A DNA stretch of 64,000 nucleotides from Streptomyces tauricus (GTDB lineage Bacteria; Actinomycetota; Actinomycetes; Streptomycetales; Streptomycetaceae): contig NZ_BMVY01000001.1 of the NCBI RefSeq assembly GCF_014650955.1, positions 806,001 through 870,000 on the forward strand, given 5' to 3'. This document shows, piece after piece, positions 24,689 through 31,482 of this stretch; position 1 is the first letter of the stretch, and the number at the start of each line of letters is the position of its first letter. A program made the position numbers and the translations under genes. The notes under the pieces were generated by a model. That model had not been told where the DNA came from. It saw only the letters and a list, made by a program, of their open reading frames with translations, and did not search any database.

Positions 24689-26220
24689 GCTTCCCCCGCT
24701 CCCTTCATCAACTGACCCTCGGCCTGTTCACCGCGCCGCCCGCGCGGCAGCCGGCCCATCCTCTCCCGCTCACCGCTGCCCGGTATCGCGAGGGCCATCG
24801 CGCATCCTGCCAGCGCGACCGCCCCGGCCATCGCGAAGGCCAGCAGATAGCCCCGCAGGCTGGGCAGGAGCAGTCCGCCGACCGGGCTGATGTGATGGAC
24901 CAGTACGGCGGCCACGGCGGCACTGCACACGGCCTGGCCGATGGTCCGCATCAGTACGTTGACGCCGCTCGCGGAGCCGGTCTGCGCGGCGGGCACGGCT
25001 CCCAGGATCAGCGTGGGCAGGGCCGAGTAGGCGAGGGCCGTGCCCGCCGACACGATGGCCCCGCCCAGGATGATCACCCATAGGTCGCGGCTGTCCAGGA
25101 TGCGTATGCCGTACCCGCAGGCGATGACGACGGCCCCGAGGGCGAGCGTCACCCGAGGGCCGCGCGACAGCGAGATCCGGGCCGAGACCGGCGACAGGAA
25201 CAGCATGATCACACCGCTGGGCAGCAGACACAGTCCGGCGCCGACGATCGACAGGCCGAGTCCGTACCCGGTGCCCTTGGGCGCCTGTACGAGCTGGGCC
25301 GTGACCAGGGAGTTGGCGTAGAAGGAGAATCCGACGAGCAGGGCGGTCAGGTGCGGCAGCGCCACGCGCGGCCGGGCGGCGAGCCTGAGGTCGACCAACG
25401 GCCGTTCGGCGCGCAGTTGTTGCCACCACCACAGGGCCAGGGTGACCGCGAAGCCCGCGAACAGCGCGACCACCGGCACGCTGCCCCATCCCCATGTGCC
25501 GCCCTGCGAGACCGCCAGGAGCAGACAGACGAGGACGTTGGTCAGGCCGAGCGCGCCGAGCGTGTCGAACCGGCCCGGGTGCCGTACGGCCGACTCGTCC
25601 ACCGCCCACCAGGCGAGCGCCAGGCCCGCCGCACCCAGCGCGGCCGACACCCAGAACATGGTGTGCCAGTCCGCGTACTGCACGATGAGTGCCGCGAGCG
25701 GCAGGCCGAGCGCCGCGCCGATACCGACCGTGGAACTCATCAGGGCGACGGCGGAGACGGTCCGCTCCGGCGGCAGCACGTCACGGAGAATGCTGATCGA
25801 CAGGGGCACCACGGCCGCGGCGGCGCCCTGGAGCGCCCGCGCCGCGATGAGCACCCGGATGTCCGAGGTCAGCGCGCACAGCACCGATCCGGCCGTCATC
25901 AGCGAGAGCGCGAGGAGCAGGACGCGCTTCTTGCCGTACATGTCTCCGGCCCGGCCGAGGACCGGGGTCAGCACCGCGCCCGCGAGGAGTGTGGCGGTGA
26001 CGGTCCACGACACGGCGGCGGCGGACGAACCGGTCAGCCGCGGCAGGTCGGGGAGCAGCGGTACGACGGCGGTCTGCATGACCGCCATCAGGATTCCGCC
26101 GTACGCGAGGACCGGGACCGTCAGACGGGCGCGCAGCCCTGCCAGCGCCGCCGACCCCCCGGTGCGGGCGGGCTCCCTGGGCATCGGATCCTGCACGGCA
26201 CTTCCCCGAACGCGAGACAT
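24685..26220 (-). CDS. MFS drug-efflux transporter, DHA2 (14-helix) type
   Basis: 511 residues with about 14 predicted helices. Motif A-like GRAGDMYGKKRVLLLAL follows helix 2. MAVMQTAVVPLLPDLPRLTGSS at helix 1 and RALQGAAAAVVPLSISILRDVLPPERT in helix 4 are typical of QacA/EmrB-like pumps. Motif C-like SSTVGIGAALGLPLAALI lies in helix 5. It is co-operonic with tetR by a 4-bp overlap, so export of the TetR ligand is likely. The substrate is unknown. Confidence 0.9.
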   Translation of the reverse strand: MSRVRGSAVQDPMPREPARTGGSAALAGLRARLTVPVLAYGGILMAVMQTAVVPLLPDLPRLTGSSAAAVSWTVTATLLAGAVLTPVLGRAGDMYGKKRVLLLALSLMTAGSVLCALTSDIRVLIAARALQGAAAAVVPLSISILRDVLPPERTVSAVALMSSTVGIGAALGLPLAALIVQYADWHTMFWVSAALGAAGLALAWWAVDESAVRHPGRFDTLGALGLTNVLVCLLLAVSQGGTWGWGSVPVVALFAGFAVTLALWWWQQLRAERPLVDLRLAARPRVALPHLTALLVGFSFYANSLVTAQLVQAPKGTGYGLGLSIVGAGLCLLPSGVIMLFLSPVSARISLSRGPRVTLALGAVVIACGYGIRILDSRDLWVIILGGAIVSAGTALAYSALPTLILGAVPAAQTGSASGVNVLMRTIGQAVCSAAVAAVLVHHISPVGGLLLPSLRGYLLAFAMAGAVALAGCAMALAIPGSGERERMGRLPRGRRGEQAEGQLMKGAGEA

Positions 26221-26225
26221 GGCGA

Positions 26226-26243
26226 GGTGAACAGCAATTCAAC
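26226..26243. promoter_or_regulatory. TetR-type operator copy 1
   Basis: GGTGAACAGCAATTCAAC, 6 bp upstream of the MFS start; it shares GGTGAA and ATTCA with the perfect copy 3. Confidence 0.6.
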
Positions 26244-26249
26244 CTAGCG

Positions 26250-26267
26250 GATGAATGGCTGTTCACC
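26250..26267. promoter_or_regulatory. TetR-type operator copy 2
   Basis: GATGAATGGCTGTTCACC, an imperfect version of copy 3. Its GCTGTTCACC half is the exact reverse complement of the first ten bases of copy 1, so the two together also form a 10-bp inverted repeat. Confidence 0.6.
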
Positions 26268-26284
26268 AACCCAAGCGAGTGCCT

Positions 26285-26302
26285 GGTGAATTCTGATTCA
26301 CC
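26285..26302. promoter_or_regulatory. TetR-type operator copy 3 (best palindrome)
   Basis: GGTGAATTCTGATTCACC: 7-bp arms GGTGAAT and ATTCACC around TCTG, the size and symmetry expected for a TetR dimer. Confidence 0.72.
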
Positions 26303-26370
26303 GACCGCGCGATCCCGGGCTCGAGAAAACCTGGGAGAAGCCTCAGAGAAATACGGCCTCGCTACGAGAC

Positions 26371-26883
26371 TTACGAGGCTTTCGGGCCGGGGGCCGCCGT
26401 GCGCGCGGCGTCCAGGTCCTCGATCGTCCCGCCGACCTTCGTGCGCAGTGTCTCCAGCATCTTCGGCTTCGCGCTGATGGCCCACTGCGGGCCGACGAGG
26501 TACTTGCCTCCGTACATGGAGGCACTGTCGAGCCAGGTCAGCTTGTACTTCTCGGCGGGGAAGGTGGTGATGAGGTAGTCGCCGTCGGCGGTGTCGCAGA
26601 CGCCCTCGCGCAGTTCGTCCGCGTCGGTCCGGATCTTGACCTTGCAGCCGGTCAGGCCGGCGATCACCTCGACCTTCGCCGGTGCCACCACACCGGCGGA
26701 GGGGGCGGACATCGCGGAGGTCTCCGCCGGCTTGTCCCCCGCGCCCTTGTCCGCGTCGCCGCCGCAGGCCGTGGCCAGCGGCAACAGGGCCAGGCCGCCG
26801 GCCAGGGCGACACCGCGCACCGCGCGGGCGACGAGGGGGCGGCCGGTATGTCCTCGCTGTGGCTGCTGTCGCTGCTGTGGCAC
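26371..26883 (-). CDS. Small lipoprotein of unknown function
   Basis: 170 residues. A signal peptide with lipobox LATAC puts the mature N-terminus at the Cys of CGGDADKGAG. A low-complexity linker leads to a compact domain of about 110 residues (KVEVIAGLTGCKVKIRTDADELREGVC...). Two Cys (in TGCKV and GVCDTADG) may form a disulfide. Such proteins often sense or bind something at the membrane surface, but I recognise no family. The GTG start has GGAGAGG just upstream; that ribosome site lies inside a predicted RNA hairpin (26890-26945). Confidence 0.75.
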   Translation of the reverse strand: MPQQRQQPQRGHTGRPLVARAVRGVALAGGLALLPLATACGGDADKGAGDKPAETSAMSAPSAGVVAPAKVEVIAGLTGCKVKIRTDADELREGVCDTADGDYLITTFPAEKYKLTWLDSASMYGGKYLVGPQWAISAKPKMLETLRTKVGGTIEDLDAARTAAPGPKAS

Positions 26884-26889
26884 GTGCCT

Positions 26890-26945
26890 CTCCGTATCCG
26901 TGCTGGTCCCGCGCGAGCGGGCAGGTGTCCCACAGGGATACGGAG
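26890..26945 (-). other. Leader RNA hairpin that overlaps the lipoprotein ribosome binding site
   Basis: On the minus strand CTCCGTATCC (26945-26936) can pair perfectly with GGATACGGAG (26899-26890), with an inner CCCGC/GCGGG stem. The downstream arm contains the GGAG of the lipoprotein ribosome site, 7 nt before its GTG. The element could also act as terminator of the GH64 gene, whose stop is at 27010. Confidence 0.6.
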
Positions 26946-27009
26946 GAGGCGTCCGGGCCGTTCACCGCCCGCGCTCAGCTCCGGCGGCCATGTCGGCTCT
27001 GCCGGTCTC

Positions 27010-28206
27010 TCAGCTGAACGGGTCGAGCGTGATGTACGCCGTCTGCGGGTTGCCGTCGTTGACCAGCGACTCATGGGCACCGACGTCGTCGAACGCGAAG
27101 CCGTAGGCCTTGCCGTCGGCCATCTGCTCGTGGATCTTCTTGGAGTAGTGGTTGGTCACCGCGTCCTGGTAGAAACCGGCCGAACCGCTGTCGGGCTGGT
27201 TGGAGTTGGTGAGGAGCGTGGAGCGGTTGTATCCCGCGCACAGGGTGCGGGAGATCGGGCCGCGGACGAGGTCGTTGGGTGCGTCCAGCAGCTTGTAGCA
27301 GCCGAAGACACTGTCCGAGTCGGGCTTCTGGAACGAGGTGACGACCGCGCCGGCGCTGTTGGTGAAGTTCATGACGTTGCCGGAGACCCTGCCGAAGTAC
27401 TTGGTGGCGGGCTGGTCCTTGAACGGTGTCACCGTCAGGGTGGAGGTCGCGTACTTGCTCCACACGCGGTTGATGTAGTCGTTCATGACGGTGCTCGGCA
27501 GGGCGCCGGCCTCGATGCCGTGACCGGGGGCGAGCGCGCGCAGGATCGTGCCGTCGGAGCGGGTCCTGATGAGGTTGGCCCAGCCGCCGGGCTGACTCCG
27601 CAGGGAGTTGAAGAAGGCGTTGTAGCCGCCGGCCTTCAGATGTCCGGTGGTCTTGACGGTACCGGTGGCGGTCTTGACGCCGACCGCGTACGGGGCCGAG
27701 AACATGTCGACCTGCGTGCTGTTGATCCACAGCCCGCCGTCGTTCAGGGTGTACTCGGTCCAGTTGAAGAGGATGTTCGCGTTCGGGTCGGACGGGTTCT
27801 GCACCGCGGGCTGCACGAGACCGCCGGTGGTCAGCTTGAAGACCAGCTTCTGGCCGTACGAGAAGTAGACCCGGCCGGAGAACTTCGGCATACGGATCGT
27901 CTTGGTCTGACCGTTGGCCGGTCCGGCGATCGAGGCGTCGGGCGCCGGGGTCGGCGGATTGCCGCCCGCGGGCCAGGCGTGGAACGTGCCGTTCGCGTCG
28001 GCCCACCCCTGCTGGCCGGTCGAGAGCAGGGTCCCGATGACGTACACGTAGACCTGGTCGCCGCGCCCGGAGTTGTTCTTGAGTTCGAGCGGGATGGTCG
28101 TGGGCACCGCGGCCTCGGCGTGGGACACGGGTCCCGCCGCCGTGAGTCCCGTGGCGACGGCCGCCGCGGCGATCAGGGGCACCAGCATTTTCCGCATGGC
28201 TAGCAC
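27010..28206 (-). CDS. Beta-1,3-glucanase, glycoside hydrolase family 64
   Basis: 398 residues with a signal peptide (about 1-33, ending SHAEAA). The mature protein starts VPTTIPLELKNNSGRGDQVYVYVIG. It carries thaumatin/GH64-type segments: RVYFSYGQKLVFKL, NILFNWTEYTLNDGGLWINSTQVDMFSAPYAV and GYGFAFDDVGAHESLV-like AYGFAFDDVGAHESLV. Such enzymes cut beta-1,3-glucan to laminaripentaose and attack fungal walls. The GTG at 28206 fits AGGAGG 6 nt upstream. The promoter region carries an exact chitinase-type TGGTCTAGACCT box next to a TTGACG -35, and overlapping LacI-type palindromes. Confidence 0.94.
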   Translation of the reverse strand: MLAMRKMLVPLIAAAAVATGLTAAGPVSHAEAAVPTTIPLELKNNSGRGDQVYVYVIGTLLSTGQQGWADANGTFHAWPAGGNPPTPAPDASIAGPANGQTKTIRMPKFSGRVYFSYGQKLVFKLTTGGLVQPAVQNPSDPNANILFNWTEYTLNDGGLWINSTQVDMFSAPYAVGVKTATGTVKTTGHLKAGGYNAFFNSLRSQPGGWANLIRTRSDGTILRALAPGHGIEAGALPSTVMNDYINRVWSKYATSTLTVTPFKDQPATKYFGRVSGNVMNFTNSAGAVVTSFQKPDSDSVFGCYKLLDAPNDLVRGPISRTLCAGYNRSTLLTNSNQPDSGSAGFYQDAVTNHYSKKIHEQMADGKAYGFAFDDVGAHESLVNDGNPQTAYITLDPFS

Positions 28207-28244
28207 GCTCGTCCTCCTACCAGATGGAAGCGGACTGGTTGAAT

Positions 28245-28279
28245 CCTCATGAGAGCGCTCTCAGAGTGCTCTCATGAGG
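28245..28279. promoter_or_regulatory. Overlapping LacI-type palindromes before the GH64 gene
   Basis: TGAGAGCGCTCTCA (28250-28263) is a perfect 14-bp palindrome, of the CebR class TGGGAGCGCTCCCA that I recall for cellulose/glucan regulators. TCAGAGTGCTCTCA (28261-28274) is a second, imperfect site 11 bp away. The whole is framed by a perfect 12-bp inverted repeat, CCTCATGAGAGC and GCTCTCATGAGG. It lies 39-73 bp upstream of the start. Confidence 0.75.
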
Positions 28280-28302
28280 CGAACACGTCAAGGTCTAGAC
28301 CA
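28280..28302 (-). promoter_or_regulatory. dre/chitinase-type box with adjacent -35 for the GH64 gene
   Basis: On the minus strand TGGTCTAGACCT (28302-28291) is followed at once by TGACG, giving a TTGACG -35 that overlaps the box. The 12-mer is identical to the direct-repeat consensus I remember from Streptomyces chitinase promoters, where DasR binds. Only one copy is seen. Confidence 0.7.
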
Positions 28303-28408
28303 ACATCGGATTCCGTCGGTCCGCCGACTCCCCGGCGCCCCGGTCCGCCGGCCTGAGCGGCACGCGTGCGGTGGGTGTGCGGTACGGCTGCGGTACGCGT
28401 GCGGAACG

Positions 28409-29446
28409 TCAGCCGCGGGCCATCGCGATCGAACCCGCGAGCCGCTCCCCCGCCTCGTAGATCATGTACGGGACGCCGCCGTCCGTACCGAACGACGGGG
28501 CGGCGGCCCGGCCGTTCTCCGGGGCGGCGCTGCGGGAGTTGTAGAAGACACCGAGGTGTGTGCGCTTGCTGAAGTCGTTGCCGACCTCGGTGATCATGAT
28601 GTCGCCGCCGCTCGACTTGTCCTTGTTGTAGACGACGTACGTGCTGTTGTTGCGGTACAGCAGGTGCGGGCCGCCGACGTTGACGGCGCCGACGTCCGTG
28701 TGCCGGACGAGCGGCTGCTGGTCGAAGGTCCAGTTGCGTCCGTCGGCCGACCAGCCCCAGTGGATGTCACGGTGGTTGCTGGTGTTGTTCAACATGAAAA
28801 GCATCACGAAGTGGGCGCCGCGCGACGGCAGTTCGTGCGGGAAGACCCGGGCGTACGACGTCTCGGTCGTACCGCTGGGCAGCATGGACGTGGACAGGAC
28901 GACCTTGTCGTAGGTGAAGTTGATGCCGTCCTTGGAGCGGGCCAGCCGCGTCGTGGTGTTCTCCCCGTGGAAGTACATCCACATCTCCTTGGAACTCTCG
29001 ATCCACATCACGTGCGCGGACGCGACATGGCTGACCTTGTAGTGCGGCTGCCAGTTGTTGGAGACGATCGGGTTGTTCGGGTACTCCGTGAACGGGCCTT
29101 CCAGGGAGTCGCCGTAGGCCAGGCAGATACCGCCGGGCGCGTCGTGCGGCCCGTAGTACAGGTAGTACCTGCCCAGGGGGTTGGCGAGGCGGCCGGCCGT
29201 GCCCCGGATGCACGGGAAGATGATCTCGCCCGTCGGGTTGTACTTCAGCTGGGACGGAGTGAGCAGGGTGCGGACGTACGTGTAGTCGGGGAATCCACCG
29301 GGCGCGGCGGCTACGGCCGGGGCGGCGGCCCCGTCCGCGGTGAGGGCGGACGCGGCCGGGGCGGCGAGCCCGCCCACGGTCAGGGCGGCGCCGGTTGCGG
29401 CACCGGCACGCAGGAACAGACGACGGGCGGGACGCGGCTCGTTCAT
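28409..29446 (-). CDS. Secreted five-bladed beta-propeller protein, GH43/GH32-like
   Basis: 345 residues. A twin-arginine-like signal RPARRLFLRAGAATGAALTVGGLA is followed by a propeller with repeated W/Y-rich strands: YYLYYGPHDAPGGICLAYGDSLEGPFTEYPNNPIV, MWIESSKEMWMYFHGENTTTRLARSKDGINF and IHWGWSADGRNWTFDQQPLV. Blade patterns of substrate-facing strands and S.DG..W turns resemble GH43 or GH32/62/68 enzymes, but I cannot place the catalytic Asp/Glu triad. It is probably a secreted glycosidase or glycan-binding protein. I start it at ATG 29446 (MNEPRPARRL, GGAG upstream). The same frame is open for 400 more codons, but those are antisense to the permease gene. Confidence 0.75.
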   Translation of the reverse strand: MNEPRPARRLFLRAGAATGAALTVGGLAAPAASALTADGAAAPAVAAAPGGFPDYTYVRTLLTPSQLKYNPTGEIIFPCIRGTAGRLANPLGRYYLYYGPHDAPGGICLAYGDSLEGPFTEYPNNPIVSNNWQPHYKVSHVASAHVMWIESSKEMWMYFHGENTTTRLARSKDGINFTYDKVVLSTSMLPSGTTETSYARVFPHELPSRGAHFVMLFMLNNTSNHRDIHWGWSADGRNWTFDQQPLVRHTDVGAVNVGGPHLLYRNNSTYVVYNKDKSSGGDIMITEVGNDFSKRTHLGVFYNSRSAAPENGRAAAPSFGTDGGVPYMIYEAGERLAGSIAMARG

Positions 29447-29517
29447 GGTCGACTCCAGGAAGAGAGGCGGGCGCTGAAGAGGGAGCTGAAGGGGGACTCG
29501 CGGTGCGCAGGAGCGGA

Positions 29518-29581
29518 CCGGCGGTGGACCGGACGGGGGGTGGGCCGAACCGGCGGTGGACCGGACGTGCGGTGGACCGAA
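29518..29581. repeat. Tandem 32-bp repeat, two copies plus a partial third
   Basis: The unit begins CCGGCGGTGGACCGGACG and ends CCGAA (29518-29549 and 29550-29581; a partial copy follows). It fills most of the 152-bp gap between the permease stop and the propeller-protein start, so it may act as spacer or terminator. Confidence 0.75.
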
Positions 29582-29598
29582 CCGGTGGTGGCCGCCGG

Positions 29599-30885
29599 TC
29601 AGAGGTAGGTGGCGGCGGCGACACACAGCCCGCCGAGCGCGACGGCCCACACATACGGCAGCGTGCGCACCATGACCTGCTGCGGGGAGACGCCCGCGTA
29701 CTGGGCGGCCCACACGGTCTGGGTGCTGGTGGGGTCGGCGACGCCGAAGACCTGGTTGTACGAGGTGGCCATGCCGAGGACGACCGCGGCCGGGTAGATC
29801 CCGGCGGAGATGAGGACACCGGCGATTCCGGCGCCGAGGCCGAACACGTTCAGCGGCCCCCGGTACAGGCACAGCGGCACGAGCAGCGTGAAGACACCCA
29901 CGAACAGCACGGCGTTCTGCGGGCTGACCGCCTTCACCAGGGGTTCGAGCGCCTCGACCGCGCCGGGGAGTTTCACCGCGGCCAGCAGGATGCCGATGGC
30001 GATGAACAGCGCGATCGGCGGGGCGGCCACCTCGAATCCGCCGTACAGGGTGCGCAGCAGGCGCTTGTTCATCTCGCGCGGGCGGGTGGTGGTGACCAGC
30101 GCGTACAGGACGCCGGCCAACAGGGAGGGGATGATGGCGAGTTCGAAGCCCAGGGCGAGGATCAGCGGCACCGCCGGGGTGAGCAGCGCGTACCACGGGG
30201 CGTCGCCGAGGCGTTGCCGGCGGCTCGGTGAACGGGGCTTGTCCGCAACGGACTTGAGGGACCAGGTGTGCTCGACGCCCCGGCGCCGCGACTCCACGAA
30301 CACATACAGGACGGCGGCCACCAGGGCGAACGGGAACAGCTTCACCATGAAGCCGCGGACGGTCGGGACGGGCAGTTCCAGAGCGGTGGAGAAGAACTGC
30401 CACAGCGGCAGTTCGAAGGGGATGCCGACGGCGATGCCCATGAGGATGGTCCCGGCGGCGGTCACCTTCGGGATGCCCACCGCGATCATGGCGGGGATGC
30501 CGATGAGGCCCGCGAGCATCGCGGCGGGCGCGGAACCGGTGACGGTGCCGACGAGCGCGGAGACCGCGAGGACACCGAGGGCCACGACGACCGGGCGGTC
30601 CCCGCCGAACTCGACGATCTTGCGTACGAGGGTGGCGGCGACCCCCGTCTCCTCCAGGAGCTTGCCGAGCCATGAACCCAGCACGATGGCGATCATGGTG
30701 GCGGCCAGCGCGGGCGCGCCCTCCTGGAGAACCGTGTCGATGACACTGTTCTCGCCGGTCAGCGGTGCGCCTGCGACGAACGCGATGACGACGGCGAGGA
30801 TGACGAGCGCGAACGCCGTGGGCAGTTTGCGGGTGAGCATGGCGGCGACACCCGCGGCCATGACGAGCAGGATGACGACACCCAT
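29599..30885 (-). CDS. Predicted organic-anion permease (ion-transporter superfamily type)
   Basis: 428 residues with about 11-12 membrane helices, starting MGVVILLVMAAGVAAML. The two-fold layout with re-entrant-type GTVTGSAPAAMLAGLIGIPAMI and APPIALFIAIGILLAAVKLPG halves is like gluconate (GntP), citrate or C4-dicarboxylate carriers. YNQVFGVADPTSTQTVWAAQYAGVS near the end is distinctive, but I cannot assign it to one family. It lies 3 bp downstream of the HExxH protein gene and in the same direction as the hydantoinase, so it probably imports the substrate of that pathway. Confidence 0.7.
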   Translation of the reverse strand: MGVVILLVMAAGVAAMLTRKLPTAFALVILAVVIAFVAGAPLTGENSVIDTVLQEGAPALAATMIAIVLGSWLGKLLEETGVAATLVRKIVEFGGDRPVVVALGVLAVSALVGTVTGSAPAAMLAGLIGIPAMIAVGIPKVTAAGTILMGIAVGIPFELPLWQFFSTALELPVPTVRGFMVKLFPFALVAAVLYVFVESRRRGVEHTWSLKSVADKPRSPSRRQRLGDAPWYALLTPAVPLILALGFELAIIPSLLAGVLYALVTTTRPREMNKRLLRTLYGGFEVAAPPIALFIAIGILLAAVKLPGAVEALEPLVKAVSPQNAVLFVGVFTLLVPLCLYRGPLNVFGLGAGIAGVLISAGIYPAAVVLGMATSYNQVFGVADPTSTQTVWAAQYAGVSPQQVMVRTLPYVWAVALGGLCVAAATYL

Positions 30886-30888
30886 GGC

Positions 30889-31482
30889 TCAGTTCTCTCT
30901 TCTTGGCGCGCCGACCGCGGCGGCGAGCGCGGCGGTCAGCAGGAGGGGGCTGCGGCCGAGTCCGCAGACGGTACGGGCGTAGGCGTGGGCGGCGATCTCC
31001 TCGGCCCCCGCGACATGGGCGAGGACCCGGAGGCGGCCGAGCCGCAGCGCGGTGTGCCCGATCGCCTCCTTGAGCGCGGTCCGCGTCTCCTTGTGGTGGA
31101 AGTGCTCGTGCGCGGTCTCATGGGCGAGGGCCGCGCCGCGCACGGATCCCACGGGATACCAGGAGCGCCAGCCGAGTTCGTCGATGAGCTTCTCGGCCCG
31201 GTCGACGGTGTCGACGTAGATCTCGACGGTGGCGGGGCGCGAGGTGTAGCGGGCGAGCAGCAACTCTTCGAGCCCGTCGTCGCGTTCCACGATCCGGGCG
31301 CGGCACGGCCCGGGTTCGAGGGCCGCGCCGAACGCGTCGGCGGTCTCGGCCCAGCGGCGCAGCAGGGCGGGGTCCCGCCCTTCGTGGGTGGGCGTACCGG
31401 CGAGGAGGCGTACGGCGAGATCGAGGTCGTCGGTTGCCTGGTGGGTGGCTGGGTCCGCGGTGGCCGCGAGGGCGCGGTTCAT
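30889..31482 (-). CDS. Small cytosolic protein with an HExxH zinc-protease-like motif
   Basis: 197 residues with no signal peptide. The centre reads ALAHETAHEHFHH, giving HETAH (HExxH), with more His close by and an Ala/Leu-rich helix after it (ALKEAIGHTALRLGRLRVLAHVAGAEEIAAHAYART). A third ligand might be Glu or His in that helix. The rest (RIVERDDGLEELLLARYTSRPATVEIYVDTVDRAEKLIDELGW) is typical of a small alpha/beta domain. I recognise no named family. The start overlaps the hydantoinase stop (ATGA), so it belongs to that operon. Confidence 0.7.
   Translation of the reverse strand: MNRALAATADPATHQATDDLDLAVRLLAGTPTHEGRDPALLRRWAETADAFGAALEPGPCRARIVERDDGLEELLLARYTSRPATVEIYVDTVDRAEKLIDELGWRSWYPVGSVRGAALAHETAHEHFHHKETRTALKEAIGHTALRLGRLRVLAHVAGAEEIAAHAYARTVCGLGRSPLLLTAALAAAVGAPRREN

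Noticed and set aside
28409..30673. A single 754-residue protein spanning the propeller gene and the permease
   Set aside because: The upstream 400 codons are in a different frame from the permease and look like Arg/Pro-rich shadow. A signal peptide with ribosome site starts at 29446.
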